Made by a program: the position numbers and the translations under genes. Below the pieces are notes generated by a model. The model had not been told where the DNA came from and did not search any database. It saw only the letters and a list, made by a program, of their open reading frames with translations. A DNA stretch of 64,000 nt from Streptomyces chrestomyceticus JCM 4735. Its GTDB lineage: Bacteria > Actinomycetota > Actinomycetes > Streptomycetales > Streptomycetaceae. Positions 63,573 through 64,000 of this stretch are shown here, piece after piece (position 1 is the stretch's first letter; each line of letters starts with the position of its first letter). Location: contig NZ_BHZC01000001.1 of assembly GCF_003865135.1 (NCBI RefSeq), positions 6,758,001 through 6,822,000 of the forward strand, written 5' to 3'.

Positions 63573-64000
63573 GTGGACAACAGGCAAGCAATCGGATCGT
63601 GGATCTCCGGGCCCCGCGCGGCGGCCGAGGACATGGGTGTCGAGTTCGGCTACCGGGGACAGCAGCTCGGGCTGCCCGAGGAGGGACCGGGCTCGATCGC
63701 GCGTCCCGGCCGGCGGTTCGCCGCCCTCTTCATCGACTGGGCCCTGTGCACGCTCGTCGCGTACGGGCTGCTCAGCCACGGCCGGGCCGAGTCGACGAGC
63801 AACTGGGCGCTGGCCGTCTTCGTGGTGCTCAGCGTGCTGACGGTCGGGACCGTGGGCTTCACGCCGGGCAAGCGGCTGCTGGGCCTGCGGGTGGTCGCGG
63901 AGGGCGGCGGACGGCTGCCCCTGCTGCGCGTGGTACTGCGGACGGTGCTGCTGGCCGTGGTCATCCCGGCGGTCATCTGGGACCGCGACGGCCGCGGCCT
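63573..64000 (+). CDS. RDD-family membrane protein, 3' end outside window
   Basis: The first 142 codons are visible, starting from GTG at 63573 ([61 protein letters not shown] in outline). The RDD signature is [13 protein letters not shown], and further helices follow ([30 protein letters not shown]). The same gene neighbours glnA1 in other streptomycetes. It is a small membrane protein whose transport or other role is unproven. The frame runs off the window end. Confidence 0.9.
   Translation, partial: MDNRQAIGSWISGPRAAAEDMGVEFGYRGQQLGLPEEGPGSIARPGRRFAALFIDWALCTLVAYGLLSHGRAESTSNWALAVFVVLSVLTVGTVGFTPGKRLLGLRVVAEGGGRLPLLRVVLRTVLLAVVIPAVIWDRDGRG

Noticed and set aside
63174..63779. In-frame upstream extension of glnA1 on the minus strand
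   Set aside because: The added 200 residues are Arg/Pro-rich shadow sequence opposite the RDD gene; the strong ribosome site and the conserved [11 protein letters not shown] start fix the ATG at 63173.

Overview
This window is chromosomal DNA of a Streptomyces or a very close relative. The base composition is very GC-rich with strongly G/C-biased third codon positions, GTG starts and GTGA/ATGA gene overlaps are common, and marker genes are present: two type I glutamine synthetases with glnE, malEFG with MalR, a geosmin synthase and a DUF397 protein. The two ends and the maltose block follow, from memory, the order of the S. coelicolor core region that runs from glnA2/glnE through the mal genes to glnA1. 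The stretch between about 34 and 61.6 kb looks accessory.

Layout. 0-2.4 kb: drug-type ABC exporter (permease cut by the window edge) and panB. 2.5-7.7 kb: MFS exporter with its own TetR repressor and a clear operator, a membrane-anchored endonuclease/exonuclease/phosphatase protein, and a second MFS exporter. 7.8-10 kb: Tat-secreted multicopper oxidase with a His-rich membrane protein, probably copper handling. 10.1-12.6 kb: DUF998 protein, alpha/beta hydrolase, DsbA-fold protein. 12.85-17.25 kb: glnA2-glnE, translationally coupled. 17.3-34 kb: PAP2 protein, then a maltodextrin locus in which malEFG is flanked on both sides by an alpha-glucosidase plus LacI-regulator pair; one regulator copy carries an apparent frameshift. 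Next come a maltokinase-cap-like protein, an EF-hand protein, a repeat lipoprotein, and secreted alpha-amylase and pullulanase. Secreted enzymes would cut starch, MalEFG would import maltodextrins, the alpha-glucosidases would make glucose, and MalR-type CTTGCA motifs sit upstream of both the transporter and the amylase.

34-45 kb: GNAT, a TetR / ferredoxin-reductase / metal-dependent hydrolase operon, a sigma-like domain fused to an extracytoplasmic domain, DUF397, a NarL-type two-component pair, and an olsBA-like pair for ornithine lipid. 45-54.6 kb: rhomboid-like protein, a leaderless trypsin-fold protease beside a small Ig-like protein, an oxidoreductase, an acyl-CoA synthetase-like enzyme, an OmpR-type two-component system ending in a lipoprotein, and a small basic protein behind a 21-bp palindrome. 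54.8-57.2 kb: two-domain geosmin synthase. 57.3-61.6 kb: a small region with somewhat relaxed codon use, holding regulators and unrecognised genes, including a DUF5753 protein without its DNA-binding domain. 61.7-64 kb: glnA1 with a well-formed GlnR site, and a truncated RDD-family membrane protein.

No rRNA, tRNA, CRISPR array, transposase or integrase was recognised. Function names rest on motif recognition by eye; no database search was run.
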